From an uncultured Clostridia bacterium (GTDB lineage: Bacteria > Bacillota > Clostridia > Oscillospirales > Acutalibacteraceae): DNA of 64,000 nucleotides. The notes below the pieces were generated by a model. The model saw only the letters and a list, made by a program, of their open reading frames with translations. It made no database searches and was not told the origin of the DNA. The stretch's first letter is position 1; each line of letters starts with the position of its first letter. Shown piece after piece: positions 43,881 through 53,365 of this stretch. The DNA is taken from contig CAMCHQ010000007.1 in NCBI GenBank assembly GCA_945874765.1, positions 1-64,000 on the forward strand, written 5' to 3'. Both the position numbers and the translations under genes were made by a program.

Positions 43881-45677
43881 TTATTTAACTTTAACGCTTT
43901 TAACATTTGACCATTTGCCGTAAATTTTCTTACCGCTCTTATCTGTTTTATAAGCACGGACACGTACATAATATCTTCTCCTGCTTTGAGAAGTTTTAAT
44001 CGTAACGTTTGTTGATTTGGTGGTTTTAGTCAAAAAATTGGATTTAAAGTTTTTGTATGTGGACCACTGATATTGATAGCCCGTTGCATTAACCTTTTTA
44101 AACGAATAAGTTATTCTCCTGCTGCTCCTGCTCTTTGCGGATTTATTGGAAACCTTTTTCGGAGTTGTTACGGCAGTAAAAGTATTGCTTTTTTCGCAAT
44201 CCGTATATTTTTTATCGGCACAAACCCTGAAACTGTAAGACGTACCGTCTTTAAGATGAGAAACTTTTAAAGAATCGATATTTCCCTCTGTTTTGCCGAC
44301 AAATTCAAATTCCTTTGAAGCGCCGTTATATTGATAAACGCTGTAACTTTCGCAGTCGGAAATTCTGTACCACGAAAGAGTAAGTGATTTCTCTCCTCTT
44401 TCACTGACTTTGACACCGCTGATTTTAGTTCCCGTCGTTTTGCCCGAAGTATAATCCGACGGCTCCCCCGACAAAGTGCCGCCCTTAGCGTTATATCCGA
44501 GTGCACGAACCGTAACGATATATTGATTTCCCTCAATAAGACCGCCGATTTCGCCCTCGGTCGTACCGTGTACCGTTTTGGTAAATGTTTTTATGTTATT
44601 AAGACTTTCGGCAGTAATAACGTAAGCGCTTGCACCGTGAACGCTGTTCCAAGAAAGTTTCAACGACGTATCGCTGCTTGAAACATATTTAAGGGATTTT
44701 ACCTTATCGGGTATAATATCAAATGTATAATTTTGTTTTAAACCTTTATAAGCGCCCATACCTTTTAATGTAATATGTGCCGTACCTATATTGATATTAT
44801 TTGAATAGGTCAAAGTGTAATCAACATTTTCTTTGAGCTCTTTACCGTCAATTGCAGTATAAACGCCGCATTCAATAGGCTTGCCCGTATATACCTGCGT
44901 GCCGAGGAAAGTTGAATTTTCGCCCTTGTACCAAAAGTTGATATCAACATTGCCTCTCATACCGCTTACTCTTCCCTTTGCCGTATGCTGCCAAAATTCA
45001 TAATCGCCTCTATAATTTGTTTTAGAGCTGTAATTTGCAAGCCAAACCTTAAAACTCGGCGAAATTTGATTGGCATAGAGATGTTCTTCAAGGAAATTTT
45101 CACTCGCATAAATACAAGCGTCATATCCTGCATCCGAAACCGTATTTAAAAACGCAAGCGCATTTGCAGTCATATTTGTTTTTGAAAGCCTTGCACTGTC
45201 AAGCCTGCCTTTTTTTGTATCGGCAAATTCATAGTCAAACACAACCGGCATAGTTATGCTGTATCCCTTGATTGCCTTTAAAAGAGCACTCGCCTCTTTT
45301 TTAGCCTCACTCACTTTTGTGGATTGAGAATACCAATAAACGCCGACATCAAGACCTGCTTTGGTTGCGTCTTTAATATACGTTCTGTAATTTTTATCGT
45401 AATTAAGTGAAAAAGACGATTTTGTATATCCCGTATAACCCACACGGATAAAAACAAATTTTATTCCGTCTTTTTTAACCTTATTGAAATCTATTTTGCC
45501 GTTGTGCTGTGAAATATCCATACCGTAAACAAGTTCTTTATTATCAAACTTGGAATTATGAGTATATGTTATGCCCGTATATTTACTTCTCGTTTTAGTG
45601 CTTGCATAAACAGCGGTTGACGAAAAGAGCATAGCAAACGCAAGCAAAACAGATATTATTTTAGAAAACCTTTTCAT
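43881..45677 (-). CDS. Secreted GH25 muramidase with Ig-like and FN3 modules
   Basis: A 598-residue exported lysozyme. Signal peptide about 1-26 (ending VYA). The GH25 domain (about 48-255) starts YGMDISQHNGKID with D54, and has the catalytic DxE pair D148/E150 in PVVFDYEFAD; GH25 enzymes cut MurNAc-GlcNAc bonds in peptidoglycan. An Ig-like beta module follows (GTQVYTGKPIE to YKGLKQNYTF, about 258-322), then three FN3 repeats, the last ending YYVRVRAYK...WSNVKSVKVK. Ten bases separate it from a second GH25 gene. Role likely wall remodelling; phage lysin is unlikely as no phage genes adjoin. Confidence 0.92.
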   Translation of the reverse strand: MKRFSKIISVLLAFAMLFSSTAVYASTKTRSKYTGITYTHNSKFDNKELVYGMDISQHNGKIDFNKVKKDGIKFVFIRVGYTGYTKSSFSLNYDKNYRTYIKDATKAGLDVGVYWYSQSTKVSEAKKEASALLKAIKGYSITMPVVFDYEFADTKKGRLDSARLSKTNMTANALAFLNTVSDAGYDACIYASENFLEEHLYANQISPSFKVWLANYSSKTNYRGDYEFWQHTAKGRVSGMRGNVDINFWYKGENSTFLGTQVYTGKPIECGVYTAIDGKELKENVDYTLTYSNNINIGTAHITLKGMGAYKGLKQNYTFDIIPDKVKSLKYVSSSDTSLKLSWNSVHGASAYVITAESLNNIKTFTKTVHGTTEGEIGGLIEGNQYIVTVRALGYNAKGGTLSGEPSDYTSGKTTGTKISGVKVSERGEKSLTLSWYRISDCESYSVYQYNGASKEFEFVGKTEGNIDSLKVSHLKDGTSYSFRVCADKKYTDCEKSNTFTAVTTPKKVSNKSAKSRSSRRITYSFKKVNATGYQYQWSTYKNFKSNFLTKTTKSTNVTIKTSQSRRRYYVRVRAYKTDKSGKKIYGKWSNVKSVKVK

Positions 45678-45687
45678 TTTTCTCTCC

Positions 45688-46488
45688 TCACTTCTGCTTT
45701 TTGCTGTACCAATAATTTAAGTCAATATATTTGCTTTCGACGCTGTCGCTCTTGCCTGTCCTTGAATATTGCCAAATATGATACGCCGACGAGGTTGTGA
45801 CCATTTCATTATAATCCGCCACCCAAATAACGGTATCTTTCGGAAGCTTTTTGGTATTTATATCATTGTCGTAAAGATAAGACGAAGCATAAACACCTGC
45901 CATATAGCCGTACTTTTGCACTTTCTCACAAAAAGCATTAATTGAATTTGTGCACTCCTCTTTTGAAAGCGACGCTTCCCACATTCTGCCCGTATTCTCG
46001 CCGTTTTCATCAACAGGATACTCATAATCTATAACAATCGGAAGTTTCGGTTTATAAAGTGCAAGCGTTTTGATAACAAATCTTGCTTCCTCCTCCGCCT
46101 CCTTTTCGTCGGTTGCCTGAGAATAAAAATAAACGCCGTAAGGAATACCTGCTTTTTGAGCGCCTTTCAAATTATCCTTTGCGCACTTATCCTCGCAAAT
46201 CGCACCCGTTCCGTAGCCACGGTACCCCACACGGATAAATACAAAATCGACCTCGTCTTTAAGCGACTGCCAATCTATTTTGCCGTTGTGTTCGGACACA
46301 TCATATCCCCTTGCGGTATCTTTGCCGAAATCGTAATACACTTTTTCATCCCCACGAAAAGCATACGTAAATCCGCCGATTGCAACCGCAATTACCAAAA
46401 CAGAGCAAAGCGCTATAATAAGTTTATTCTTTTTTGTTAATTTTTTGGTTTTTCTCTTTTTTCTTTTTGCCTTAGCCTTTACAGCCAT
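45688..46488 (-). CDS. Membrane-anchored GH25 muramidase
   Basis: A 266-residue protein with a Lys/Arg-rich cytoplasmic tail (1-22), one membrane helix (about 23-43) with no cleavage site, and a GH25 domain. Catalytic candidates are D63 in GYDVSEHNGKIDW and D154/E156 in PIVIDYEYPVD. About half of its catalytic domain is near-identical in layout to the downstream secreted paralog, so the pair arose by duplication and then took different anchoring. It is first in the two-gene operon. Confidence 0.92.
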   Translation of the reverse strand: MAVKAKAKRKKRKTKKLTKKNKLIIALCSVLVIAVAIGGFTYAFRGDEKVYYDFGKDTARGYDVSEHNGKIDWQSLKDEVDFVFIRVGYRGYGTGAICEDKCAKDNLKGAQKAGIPYGVYFYSQATDEKEAEEEARFVIKTLALYKPKLPIVIDYEYPVDENGENTGRMWEASLSKEECTNSINAFCEKVQKYGYMAGVYASSYLYDNDINTKKLPKDTVIWVADYNEMVTTSSAYHIWQYSRTGKSDSVESKYIDLNYWYSKKQK

Positions 46489-46593
46489 ATTTTAATATAC
46501 CTCTTTTCAAAACAAGAAATATCTTACCATATTAAAAATGTAAAATCCACAAAATCACATTAATGATTAAAAAAATTTAACAAATTGTATAAA

Positions 46594-46626
46594 AAAGCAG
46601 CTTGAATATAATACTCAAACTGCTTT
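46594..46626 (-). terminator. Terminator after the AI-2E-type transporter gene
   Basis: Minus strand stem AAAGCAGTTTGA / TCAAGCTGCTTT with T run (plus 46594-46605, 46615-46626). Confidence 0.8.
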
Positions 46627-46673
46627 GAAAATGTATAATTTATAAAACCGCCGCTCGCTTCATACCGACACAC

Positions 46674-47822
46674 TTAATTTCTTTCAGGCGGGGTATAGAG
46701 ATGTATTCTTCCGGTATCATTGAACGCTTTTACGGTCATAACGCAAATTGGAACGATAAACATACCCATAAAGCCAAAGAGCTTCAAGCCGAAATAAAGA
46801 CCTGCAAGGGTAACAAGCGGATGAACGCCGAGAGAATTGCCGACAATCTTAGGCTCGATATACTGACGGATAACCGTAATAATCGCATAAATTATAAGCA
46901 AGCCTATGCACTGACCGACATTGCCGGAAACGAGTGCAACAAGTGCCCACGGAATAAGGATACCGCCAGAACCCGCAACAGGGAGAATATCAAACACGGC
47001 GATACATATAGCAATTACAAATACATAGCTGTTATCCATAACGCCGATTAAATTAAGAATACTCAAGCCGAGGAAGTTTTCGCAAAATGTGATGAACATA
47101 ATAAGCCCATAAGCCTTGCACATTTTAAGAATAGTTGACGAGAATACCTTTTTTGTTTCACTCAAAAGGTTTTTATGCTTTTCAGGTAACTGAAGTTTAA
47201 TAAATTTAACAACTCTTTTATAATCCTTAGTGAAAAGAATACAAGCGATAATACCGATAACGACGCCGATAATTATTGACGGAATATTTTTAACAACGCT
47301 GTATACTCCGCTTATTCCGTTTGAAAGGCCGGAAGTAATCGAGCTCATATTAATGCCGAGCTTTGATACGTCAAAATCATTAACAAGATTGCCGAAAAAC
47401 TGAGTTATATTTTCAGACACACTCGTGTAAATACTGTCGGGTAAAAATTTGAGCGCTTTGAGTATTTCGTTTTGAAGCGTTACAAGAAAAGTGGGCAAAT
47501 CGTTAAGCTGTTCACCCAAGTAGGAAATGAAATTACCTATTTCCTTAAACAAGGCGGCAAATATAGAAATAACAGGGCCTAAAATAATTGCCACAAGCAA
47601 AATTACGAGTAAAATCGACCACAAGGTATGGCATTTATTTTTCGTCTTTTTATCAAGCCACCTAAGCGGTCTTTGCAAAATAACAGCAAAGAAAAACGAG
47701 AGCAAAAACGGAGCGGCGACAGCAAAACAGTATTTAAAAAACACATACAAAAGACCTATAATTGCCGCAGCATAAAGAAGGTCAATTAAAAATGCTCTCC
47801 TTTTTTCAACTTTGGAATTCAT
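46674..47822 (-). CDS. AI-2E family transporter (PF01594-type permease)
   Basis: A 382-residue membrane protein with about eight helices. The AAPFLLSFFFAVILQRPLRWLDKK opening, a large central extracytoplasmic region (about 100-170) and the C-terminal FDILPVAGSGGILIPWALVALVSG and IEPKIVGNSLGVHPLVTLAGLYFG motifs are family signatures. Members include TqsA (AI-2 export) and Na+/H+ antiporters, so the name does not prove signalling. The ATG at 47822 follows AAAAGGAAG; a longer frame to 47885 overlaps the promoter. Monocistronic. Confidence 0.92.
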   Translation of the reverse strand: MNSKVEKRRAFLIDLLYAAAIIGLLYVFFKYCFAVAAPFLLSFFFAVILQRPLRWLDKKTKNKCHTLWSILLVILLVAIILGPVISIFAALFKEIGNFISYLGEQLNDLPTFLVTLQNEILKALKFLPDSIYTSVSENITQFFGNLVNDFDVSKLGINMSSITSGLSNGISGVYSVVKNIPSIIIGVVIGIIACILFTKDYKRVVKFIKLQLPEKHKNLLSETKKVFSSTILKMCKAYGLIMFITFCENFLGLSILNLIGVMDNSYVFVIAICIAVFDILPVAGSGGILIPWALVALVSGNVGQCIGLLIIYAIITVIRQYIEPKIVGNSLGVHPLVTLAGLYFGLKLFGFMGMFIVPICVMTVKAFNDTGRIHLYTPPERN

Positions 47823-47856
47823 ATATTTATACTTCCTTTTGTTCAATATATACATT

Positions 47857-47885
47857 ATTTTAATGTATAATACAGCGTTAATCAA
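47857..47885 (-). promoter_or_regulatory. Promoter for the AI-2E-type transporter
   Basis: Minus strand TTGATT, 17 bp, TAAAAT (47880-47885, 47857-47862). Confidence 0.65.
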
Positions 47886-47924
47886 GTAATTTTAATAGAA
47901 ATTAAGATTTTTTTAAATTTATAC

Positions 47925-47953
47925 TTGATACTTGTTCATTTTTTTGTTAATAT
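47925..47953 (+). promoter_or_regulatory. Promoter for the ACT-hom-lysC operon
   Basis: TTGATA (47925-47930), 17 bp, TAATAT (47948-47953). The leader is only about 45 nt, so no lysine riboswitch or T-box fits here. Confidence 0.6.
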
Positions 47954-48009
47954 ATAGAAAGTGTTTTTCACAGTAATACAGTTGTCCGTGTACGGAGGAC
48001 ACTTTGATT

Positions 48010-48441
48010 ATGGAAAAAATTAATTTCTATTTGATAAACGCAAGCATAGTGCCCGACATTTACAAAAAGGTAATTAAGGCAAAGGATTTGCTTGCAAGCG
48101 GCGAGGCAAAAAGCACATCGCAGGCTGCGAAAATGGCAGATATTTCAAGAAGTGCATACTATAAATATAAGGATGCGATTTTTGAATATCACGGCGACGA
48201 CAGCAGCGACACTGCCACAATCAATGCAAAGCTTATGGACAACGCAGGAGTTCTTTCCAGCCTAATGAGTGAGCTTTACAAGGCAGGTGCCAATGTTTTA
48301 TCGGTAAACCAAAGCGTACCGATTCATTCGGTGGCTGACGTTTCGGTAACCGTACGAATTGCCGAGATGACCGCTACAAAAGAAGAATTACTTAAATCAA
48401 TCAAAGAAATTGACGGTGTAAATTCCGTCGTTTTATCATAG
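48010..48441 (+). CDS. ACT domain protein, PheB/UPF0735-like
   Basis: A 143-residue protein with an N-terminal helix-turn-helix-like segment (SQAAKMADISRSAYYKYKDAI, about 33-53) and a C-terminal ACT domain (about 66-143; INAKLMDNAGVLSSLMSELY, then the SVADVSVTVRI strand). This is the UPF0735/PheB layout. It sits 12 bp before homoserine dehydrogenase, as in other Firmicutes, and probably senses an amino acid to tune threonine/methionine synthesis; that role is inferred. ATG at 48010 is 11 bp after GGAGG; a TTG at 48004 is an alternative start. Confidence 0.85.
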   Translation: MEKINFYLINASIVPDIYKKVIKAKDLLASGEAKSTSQAAKMADISRSAYYKYKDAIFEYHGDDSSDTATINAKLMDNAGVLSSLMSELYKAGANVLSVNQSVPIHSVADVSVTVRIAEMTATKEELLKSIKEIDGVNSVVLS

Positions 48442-48453
48442 GAGGTAGAAAAT

Positions 48454-49671
48454 ATGAAAGTTGCTGTTATGGGCTACGGAACAGTCGGTTCCGGTGTAGT
48501 TGAGGTTATTGAACATCACAGCGATATTATTCCGAAGAGAACAGGCGGCAAAACGCTTGAGATTTCGCACATTCTTGATTTGCGTGATTTTCCAAACGAC
48601 CCGCACAGAGATTTGTTCACCAAGGATTTCAACGATATTTTAAATGATGAGGAAACAAAAATCGTTGCCGAAACAATGGGAGGAATCAACCCTGCCTTTG
48701 ATTTCACAATGAAGCTTCTTAAAGCCGGCAAGAGCGTTGTTACATCTAACAAGGAACTTGTTGCACAGAGAGGACTTGAACTTTTGCAGGCTGCCGAGGA
48801 AAGCGGAGCAAATTATCTTTTTGAAGCGTCTGTAGGCGGCGGTATTCCTATTATCCGTCCTCTTTGCCAGTGCCTTGCGGCTAACTACATTGAGGGTATT
48901 GCAGGTATTTTAAACGGTACAACAAACTTTATTCTCACAATGATGATTGAACAGGGTATGTCATTTGACGAAGCTCTTAAAATCGCACAGGAAAAAGGAT
49001 ATGCTGAAAAAGATCCTACAGCAGACGTTGAAGGTCACGATGCATGCCGTAAAGTTTGTATTCTTGCATCTCTTGCTTTCGGCAAACACGTTTATCCTAA
49101 TCAGGTTGAAACCGAGGGTATCACAAACATTTCGCTTGAGGACGTATCATACATTGAAAACGCAGGCGGTGTAATCAAACTTCTCGGTCAAATTAAATAT
49201 ATCAGCGATGATGAAATTGCCGCTTTTGTAAGTCCGGCAGTAGTTTATAACGGCTCTCAGCTTGCAAGCGTTAAGGACGTTTTCAACTCTATTCTCGTAA
49301 GAGGTGACGCTGTAGGCGACGTATGTTTCTACGGACCGGGTGCAGGTAAACTTCCTACCGCTTCGGCAGTTGTTGCAGATATTATCGACTGTGCTAAGCA
49401 TACCGACAGGAAAAAGATTTTCGGTTGGGGTCCGGGTTCTGAGGATTACGTTGTTGATTACAAGGAAAGAATTGAAATGCCGTTTTATGTTCGTGCAAAG
49501 GCTTCGCCGAGCGAAATCAATTCAAGATTTGCAGACGTTAAATTCCTTTCAAGAAAAGGTCAGCCAAGCGACGAGGTTGCATTTATCACAGACATTATGA
49601 CCGAAAACAAGCTTAACGAAAAACTTGACGGCATTAATGTTATCAACACAATCAAGGTTACAAACTATTAA
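48454..49671 (+). CDS. hom: Homoserine dehydrogenase
   Basis: A 405-residue NAD(P)-dependent enzyme reducing aspartate semialdehyde to homoserine. VAVMGYGTVGSGVVEV is the dinucleotide fold, VVTSNKELVAQRG the substrate region, GGGIPIIRPL and GILNGTTNFILT the catalytic core, and GYAEKDPTADVEGHDACRK carries the catalytic Lys/Asp set. A C-terminal ACT-like tail (about 325-405) is present. AGGAGGTAG ribosome site. Second gene of ACT-hom-lysC. Confidence 0.96.
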   Translation: MKVAVMGYGTVGSGVVEVIEHHSDIIPKRTGGKTLEISHILDLRDFPNDPHRDLFTKDFNDILNDEETKIVAETMGGINPAFDFTMKLLKAGKSVVTSNKELVAQRGLELLQAAEESGANYLFEASVGGGIPIIRPLCQCLAANYIEGIAGILNGTTNFILTMMIEQGMSFDEALKIAQEKGYAEKDPTADVEGHDACRKVCILASLAFGKHVYPNQVETEGITNISLEDVSYIENAGGVIKLLGQIKYISDDEIAAFVSPAVVYNGSQLASVKDVFNSILVRGDAVGDVCFYGPGAGKLPTASAVVADIIDCAKHTDRKKIFGWGPGSEDYVVDYKERIEMPFYVRAKASPSEINSRFADVKFLSRKGQPSDEVAFITDIMTENKLNEKLDGINVINTIKVTNY

Positions 49672-49710
49672 TATTTATCAATACAAATTATTTTGGAGGA
49701 TTACAAACAT

Positions 49711-50913
49711 ATGGGACTTATTGTTCAGAAGTTCGGCGGCTCATCGGTAGCCAATGCCGAACGTGTAATGAATGTTGCCCGCATTGTTACAGACACATAT
49801 AAGCAAGGCAATGACGTTGTAGTTGTTGTTTCTGCGCAGGGTGACACAACAGACGACCTTATTGAAAAGGCAAACGAAATCAATCCTAAAGCTGCCAAAA
49901 GAGAAATGGACCAACTTTTAACGGCAGGCGAGCAGATTTCTATTTCACTTCTTGCTATGGCGATTGAAAAGCTCGGTTTCCCTGTAATCAGTCTTTTGGG
50001 CTGGCAGGCAGGCTTTAACACAAATTCGATTTACACAGCCGCAAGAATTAAAAACATTAAGCCAAACAGACTTCAGGCTGAAATCGCAAAACGCAATATC
50101 GTTGTAGTTGCAGGTTTCCAGGGTATCAACAGATACGACGACCTCACCACTCTCGGAAGAGGCGGTTCGGACACATCTGCCGTTGCAATTGCCGCTACTC
50201 TTAAAGCCGATAAGTGCCAGATTTTCACTGACGTTGAGGGTGTATATACAGCAGACCCACGTAAAGTTGAGGGCGCAAAGAAGCTTAAAGAAATCACATA
50301 TGACGAAATGCTTGAACTTGCAACACTCGGTGCTCAGGTACTCAACAATCGTTCGGTAGAAATGGCAAAGAAATACGGCGTAGAGCTTGAAGTTTTATCA
50401 TCATTAAACCCTGTTCCGGGTACAATCGTTAAGGAGGTAACAAAAATGGAAAAAATGCTCATCAGAGGCGTAACAAAGGATAAGGACGTAGCACTCGTAT
50501 CAATTCTCGGTTTGCAGGATACACCGGGTATCGCTTTCAAAATTTTCTCAAAACTTTCTGCAAAGAATATCAACGTTGATATCATTCTTCAGTCATTTGG
50601 CAGAGACGGCACAAAGGATATCGTATTCACGGTAAGCAAGGAAAACGGCCCTATCGCTGTTGAAATTCTTGAAGGCTTCCTTGACAACTGCAAGATTGTT
50701 TGCAACACAGAGGTTGCTAAGGTTTCAATCGTAGGTGCAGGTATGGAAACACATCCTGGCACAGCTTCAAAAATGTTTGAGGCTCTTTATGAATCAAACA
50801 TCAATATCCAGATGATTTCAACATCTGAAATTAAGATTTCGGTTATCATTGACGCAGAGAATGCAGACAGAGCCGTTTCGGCAGTACACAAAGCATTTAT
50901 TCCAAATGATTAA
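49711..50913 (+). CDS. lysC: Aspartate kinase
   Basis: A 400-residue aspartokinase, the first step of lysine, threonine and methionine synthesis. VQKFGGSSVANAERV opens the amino-acid-kinase domain, LGRGGSDTSAVA binds substrate, and DVEGVYTADPRKV the nucleotide; two ACT domains follow (about 260-400), the allosteric site. The ATG at 49711 follows TGGAGGA; the frame extends six codons upstream to a TTG inside that site. It ends the ACT-hom-lysC operon, so the branch-point enzymes are coordinated here. Confidence 0.96.
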   Translation: MGLIVQKFGGSSVANAERVMNVARIVTDTYKQGNDVVVVVSAQGDTTDDLIEKANEINPKAAKREMDQLLTAGEQISISLLAMAIEKLGFPVISLLGWQAGFNTNSIYTAARIKNIKPNRLQAEIAKRNIVVVAGFQGINRYDDLTTLGRGGSDTSAVAIAATLKADKCQIFTDVEGVYTADPRKVEGAKKLKEITYDEMLELATLGAQVLNNRSVEMAKKYGVELEVLSSLNPVPGTIVKEVTKMEKMLIRGVTKDKDVALVSILGLQDTPGIAFKIFSKLSAKNINVDIILQSFGRDGTKDIVFTVSKENGPIAVEILEGFLDNCKIVCNTEVAKVSIVGAGMETHPGTASKMFEALYESNINIQMISTSEIKISVIIDAENADRAVSAVHKAFIPND

Positions 50914-50942
50914 TATAAGATAATCTAAATGAATAATACTAT

Positions 50943-50972
50943 CGTAGGGGCGACCATCGGTCGCCTCCTTTT
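50943..50972. repeat. GTAGGGGCGA-family palindrome with T-rich tail
   Basis: CGTAGG then GGCGACC-ATC-GGTCGCC and a CTCCTTTTG tail just after lysC. It could terminate the operon; same family as at 1887. Confidence 0.7.
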
Positions 50973-51012
50973 GTTTATAATATTTACTATTTCTTAAATA
51001 ATAATTAATTCC

Positions 51013-51041
51013 TTGTTTTTAGTTTTTATATATAGTATAAT
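51013..51041 (+). promoter_or_regulatory. Promoter for ymdB and downstream genes
   Basis: TTGTTT (51013-51018), 17 bp, TATAAT (51036-51041), 37 bp before the ATG. Confidence 0.6.
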
Positions 51042-51078
51042 AACTTAAATGCAGATATTGATATAGAAACGGTGCAAA

Positions 51079-51852
51079 ATGAAAATACTTACTATCGGAG
51101 ATATTGTTTCAAAGCAGGGATGCGAGTATCTGAGAAGCACTCTGCCAACATTAAAAAGAGAGCTTGAAGCCGACATTGTTATCGCAAACGGTGAAAACTC
51201 GGCAGTCGGCAACGGCATTTTACCACAAAGTGCGGAATATATACTCGACTGCGGCGTTGACCTTATCACACTCGGCAACCACAGCTTAAAGAGAAAAGAA
51301 ATATACGATTATCTTGACTCTTGTGCCCCTATTATCAGACCGGCTAACTATCACAAAAGCGCACCCGGTCGTGGAATGGAAATTATAGACAAAGGATATT
51401 GCAAAATAGCGGTAATCAATCTTCAAGGCGCAGTTTATCTTGACCCGATTGAAAACCCTTTTTCCGTTGTCGACAGTTTAATTGACAAGGCAAAAGACGA
51501 GGGTGCGAGTATAATAATTATTGATTTTCACGCTGAGGCAACTGCCGAAAAGAAAGCAATGGGATTTTATGTTGACGGCAGAGTATCGGCAATATTCGGC
51601 ACTCACACTCACACCCAAACAAGCGATAATCAAATTTTACCTAACGGCACCGGATACATTACGGATATCGGAATGACGGGACCGTACTACAGCGTTTTGG
51701 GTGTTGCGGTTGAGCCTGCCATTCAAAAATTAAAAACAGGGCTTCCCACTCGATTTATAAATGAGGACGGAGTTTGCGTCCTTGAGGGTTGCCTTTTTGA
51801 AATTGATGAAAAAAGCGGTAAAACCGTTAATACTATGCTTATCAGGAGGTAG
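51079..51852 (+). CDS. ymdB: YmdB-family metallophosphoesterase
   Basis: A 257-residue binuclear-metal phosphodiesterase of the YmdB family, which hydrolyses 2',3'-cyclic nucleotides and affects biofilm and motility regulation in Bacillus. Metal ligands are in the ILTIGDIVSKQGC start, IVIANGENSAVGNG, TLGNHSLKRKE, IDFHAEATAEK and GTHTHTQTSDNQ. Length is standard (about 260). It is 2 bp before a lipoprotein gene. The regulatory role is inferred from the family. Confidence 0.94.
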   Translation: MKILTIGDIVSKQGCEYLRSTLPTLKRELEADIVIANGENSAVGNGILPQSAEYILDCGVDLITLGNHSLKRKEIYDYLDSCAPIIRPANYHKSAPGRGMEIIDKGYCKIAVINLQGAVYLDPIENPFSVVDSLIDKAKDEGASIIIIDFHAEATAEKKAMGFYVDGRVSAIFGTHTHTQTSDNQILPNGTGYITDIGMTGPYYSVLGVAVEPAIQKLKTGLPTRFINEDGVCVLEGCLFEIDEKSGKTVNTMLIRR

Positions 51853-51854
51853 CT

Positions 51855-53345
51855 ATGGCGAAAAAAATATTCGCTTTTATTATGGCGGCAGTTCTTGCGT
51901 GCACCGCTTTGGCAGGATGTACGGCAAAAAGAAGCGATAACACTGCTGTAGAAAATATTTCGACAACTAAAAAGGTTACCGACGATTCCAACTTTAAATT
52001 AAGCTATACTCAGGCGGACAGCCTTGACCCGTTCAAAGCAAAAACGCAAAACAATCAGGTGCTTTCATCTCTTGTCTTTGAGTCACTGTTTGACCTTGAC
52101 GAAAGCTGGGAGAGCGTGCCTAACGTTGCAACAAAATATGAATTTACAGACGGCAAAACATTAAAAGTATATTACAATACACAGTTGACATTTTCCGACG
52201 GTTCTCCTGTTGAAAGTGATGATATAATATACTCCTTCAATGCGGCTAAAAAGTCGCCTGCGTATAAAAACAGTTTAAAATACATCAGCTCGGCTTCAAC
52301 AGGGGCTGACAATACGATTATTTTTTATCTTAAGAAAGCAAACCCCAATGCCGTAAATCTTTTAACTTTCCCTATCGCAAGCACAAAGGACGATAAAAAC
52401 GGTTATCCTATAGGAAGCGGCAGATATAAATACGTAAAAAAAGACAGCAAAACATATTTAAAGGCAGTTGTCACAAAGGATTTCAATCCTTATATCACAA
52501 CAATCAATCTTGTAAACATTGCGGCGGCTGACTCGATAGACAATGCGGTGAATATCGGCAATATTTCATATGCGTTTCGTGATTTAAGCTCAAATGTTGC
52601 AAAAAGAATGACGTGCAACAGAAAGCTTATCAATATGAATAATCTTGTTTATATCGGTGTCAATTCGCTTTCGGGAATTACTGCCAATGCGCAGATAAGA
52701 AAGGCGATTTCGCTTGCGTGTGACAGAAATACATTTGCTGAAAGTGCATATAACGGATACGGCACGGCGGCGACTTCACCGTTTAATCCGCAGGCAAAAC
52801 TTGCACAAAATGTAAAGATTTTTTCAAGTGAGGCGGACACGACAACCGCAAGGCAGGCAATAGCGCAAAGCAAAATCGATTCAAAAGAATTAAAATTAAA
52901 CATTCTTATAAACAAAAACGACAACCGTGCGGCTTGTGCGGCTCTTCTCAAAAACCAGCTTGAAGCAGTCGGCTTTACGGTTACGATTGACGAAGTGAGC
53001 ACAAAGGAATACACAAGAAGGGTTAAAGGCGTTGAATTTAATTTATATATCGGTGAGGTTAAACTTTCAGACGATATGTGCCTTTATCCGTTTTTTGACG
53101 ATAACGCAGGCGGCGTAAGATACGGAATCAACAACAAAGATTTAACGTGCGACGACCTTTACAGCGCTTATCTTTCGGGTGAGGCTGACCTTGGCAAATT
53201 CATACTTGCATTTAACGAGGAAATGCCTTATATTCCGCTTATATACAAAAAAGGAATGATATGCTATACTAAGGCTATGAGTGGCGATATGCAAGGCTAT
53301 TGGGGCAATTTCTTTTCTAATATCGACACGTGGCATTTCGAATAA
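51855..53345 (+). CDS. Family 5 substrate-binding lipoprotein (peptide/oligosaccharide ABC type)
   Basis: A 496-residue lipoprotein: signal peptide with lipobox ALAGC, Cys22, then a Thr/Ser linker. The SYTQADSLDPFKAKTQNNQVLSS region, TFSDGSPVESDDIIYSF and IPLIYKKGMICYT are typical of the SBP_bac_5 family that feeds Opp/Dpp-type transporters. No permease or ATPase genes follow; the next gene is an Asp23 protein. It may be an orphan receptor sharing another transporter. AGGAGGTAG site 5 bp from ATG. Confidence 0.9.
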   Translation: MAKKIFAFIMAAVLACTALAGCTAKRSDNTAVENISTTKKVTDDSNFKLSYTQADSLDPFKAKTQNNQVLSSLVFESLFDLDESWESVPNVATKYEFTDGKTLKVYYNTQLTFSDGSPVESDDIIYSFNAAKKSPAYKNSLKYISSASTGADNTIIFYLKKANPNAVNLLTFPIASTKDDKNGYPIGSGRYKYVKKDSKTYLKAVVTKDFNPYITTINLVNIAAADSIDNAVNIGNISYAFRDLSSNVAKRMTCNRKLINMNNLVYIGVNSLSGITANAQIRKAISLACDRNTFAESAYNGYGTAATSPFNPQAKLAQNVKIFSSEADTTTARQAIAQSKIDSKELKLNILINKNDNRAACAALLKNQLEAVGFTVTIDEVSTKEYTRRVKGVEFNLYIGEVKLSDDMCLYPFFDDNAGGVRYGINNKDLTCDDLYSAYLSGEADLGKFILAFNEEMPYIPLIYKKGMICYTKAMSGDMQGYWGNFFSNIDTWHFE

Positions 53346-53365
53346 TTTTTACGGAGGTAATACTT

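Noticed and set aside
46674-47822. Quorum-sensing role for the AI-2E-type transporter
   Set aside because: The family name is broad; no luxS or other signalling gene adjoins it.
47886-48003. Possible lysine riboswitch or T-box ahead of the ACT-hom-lysC operon
   Set aside because: The leader after the promoter is only about 45-55 nt, too short for either; no conserved core seen.
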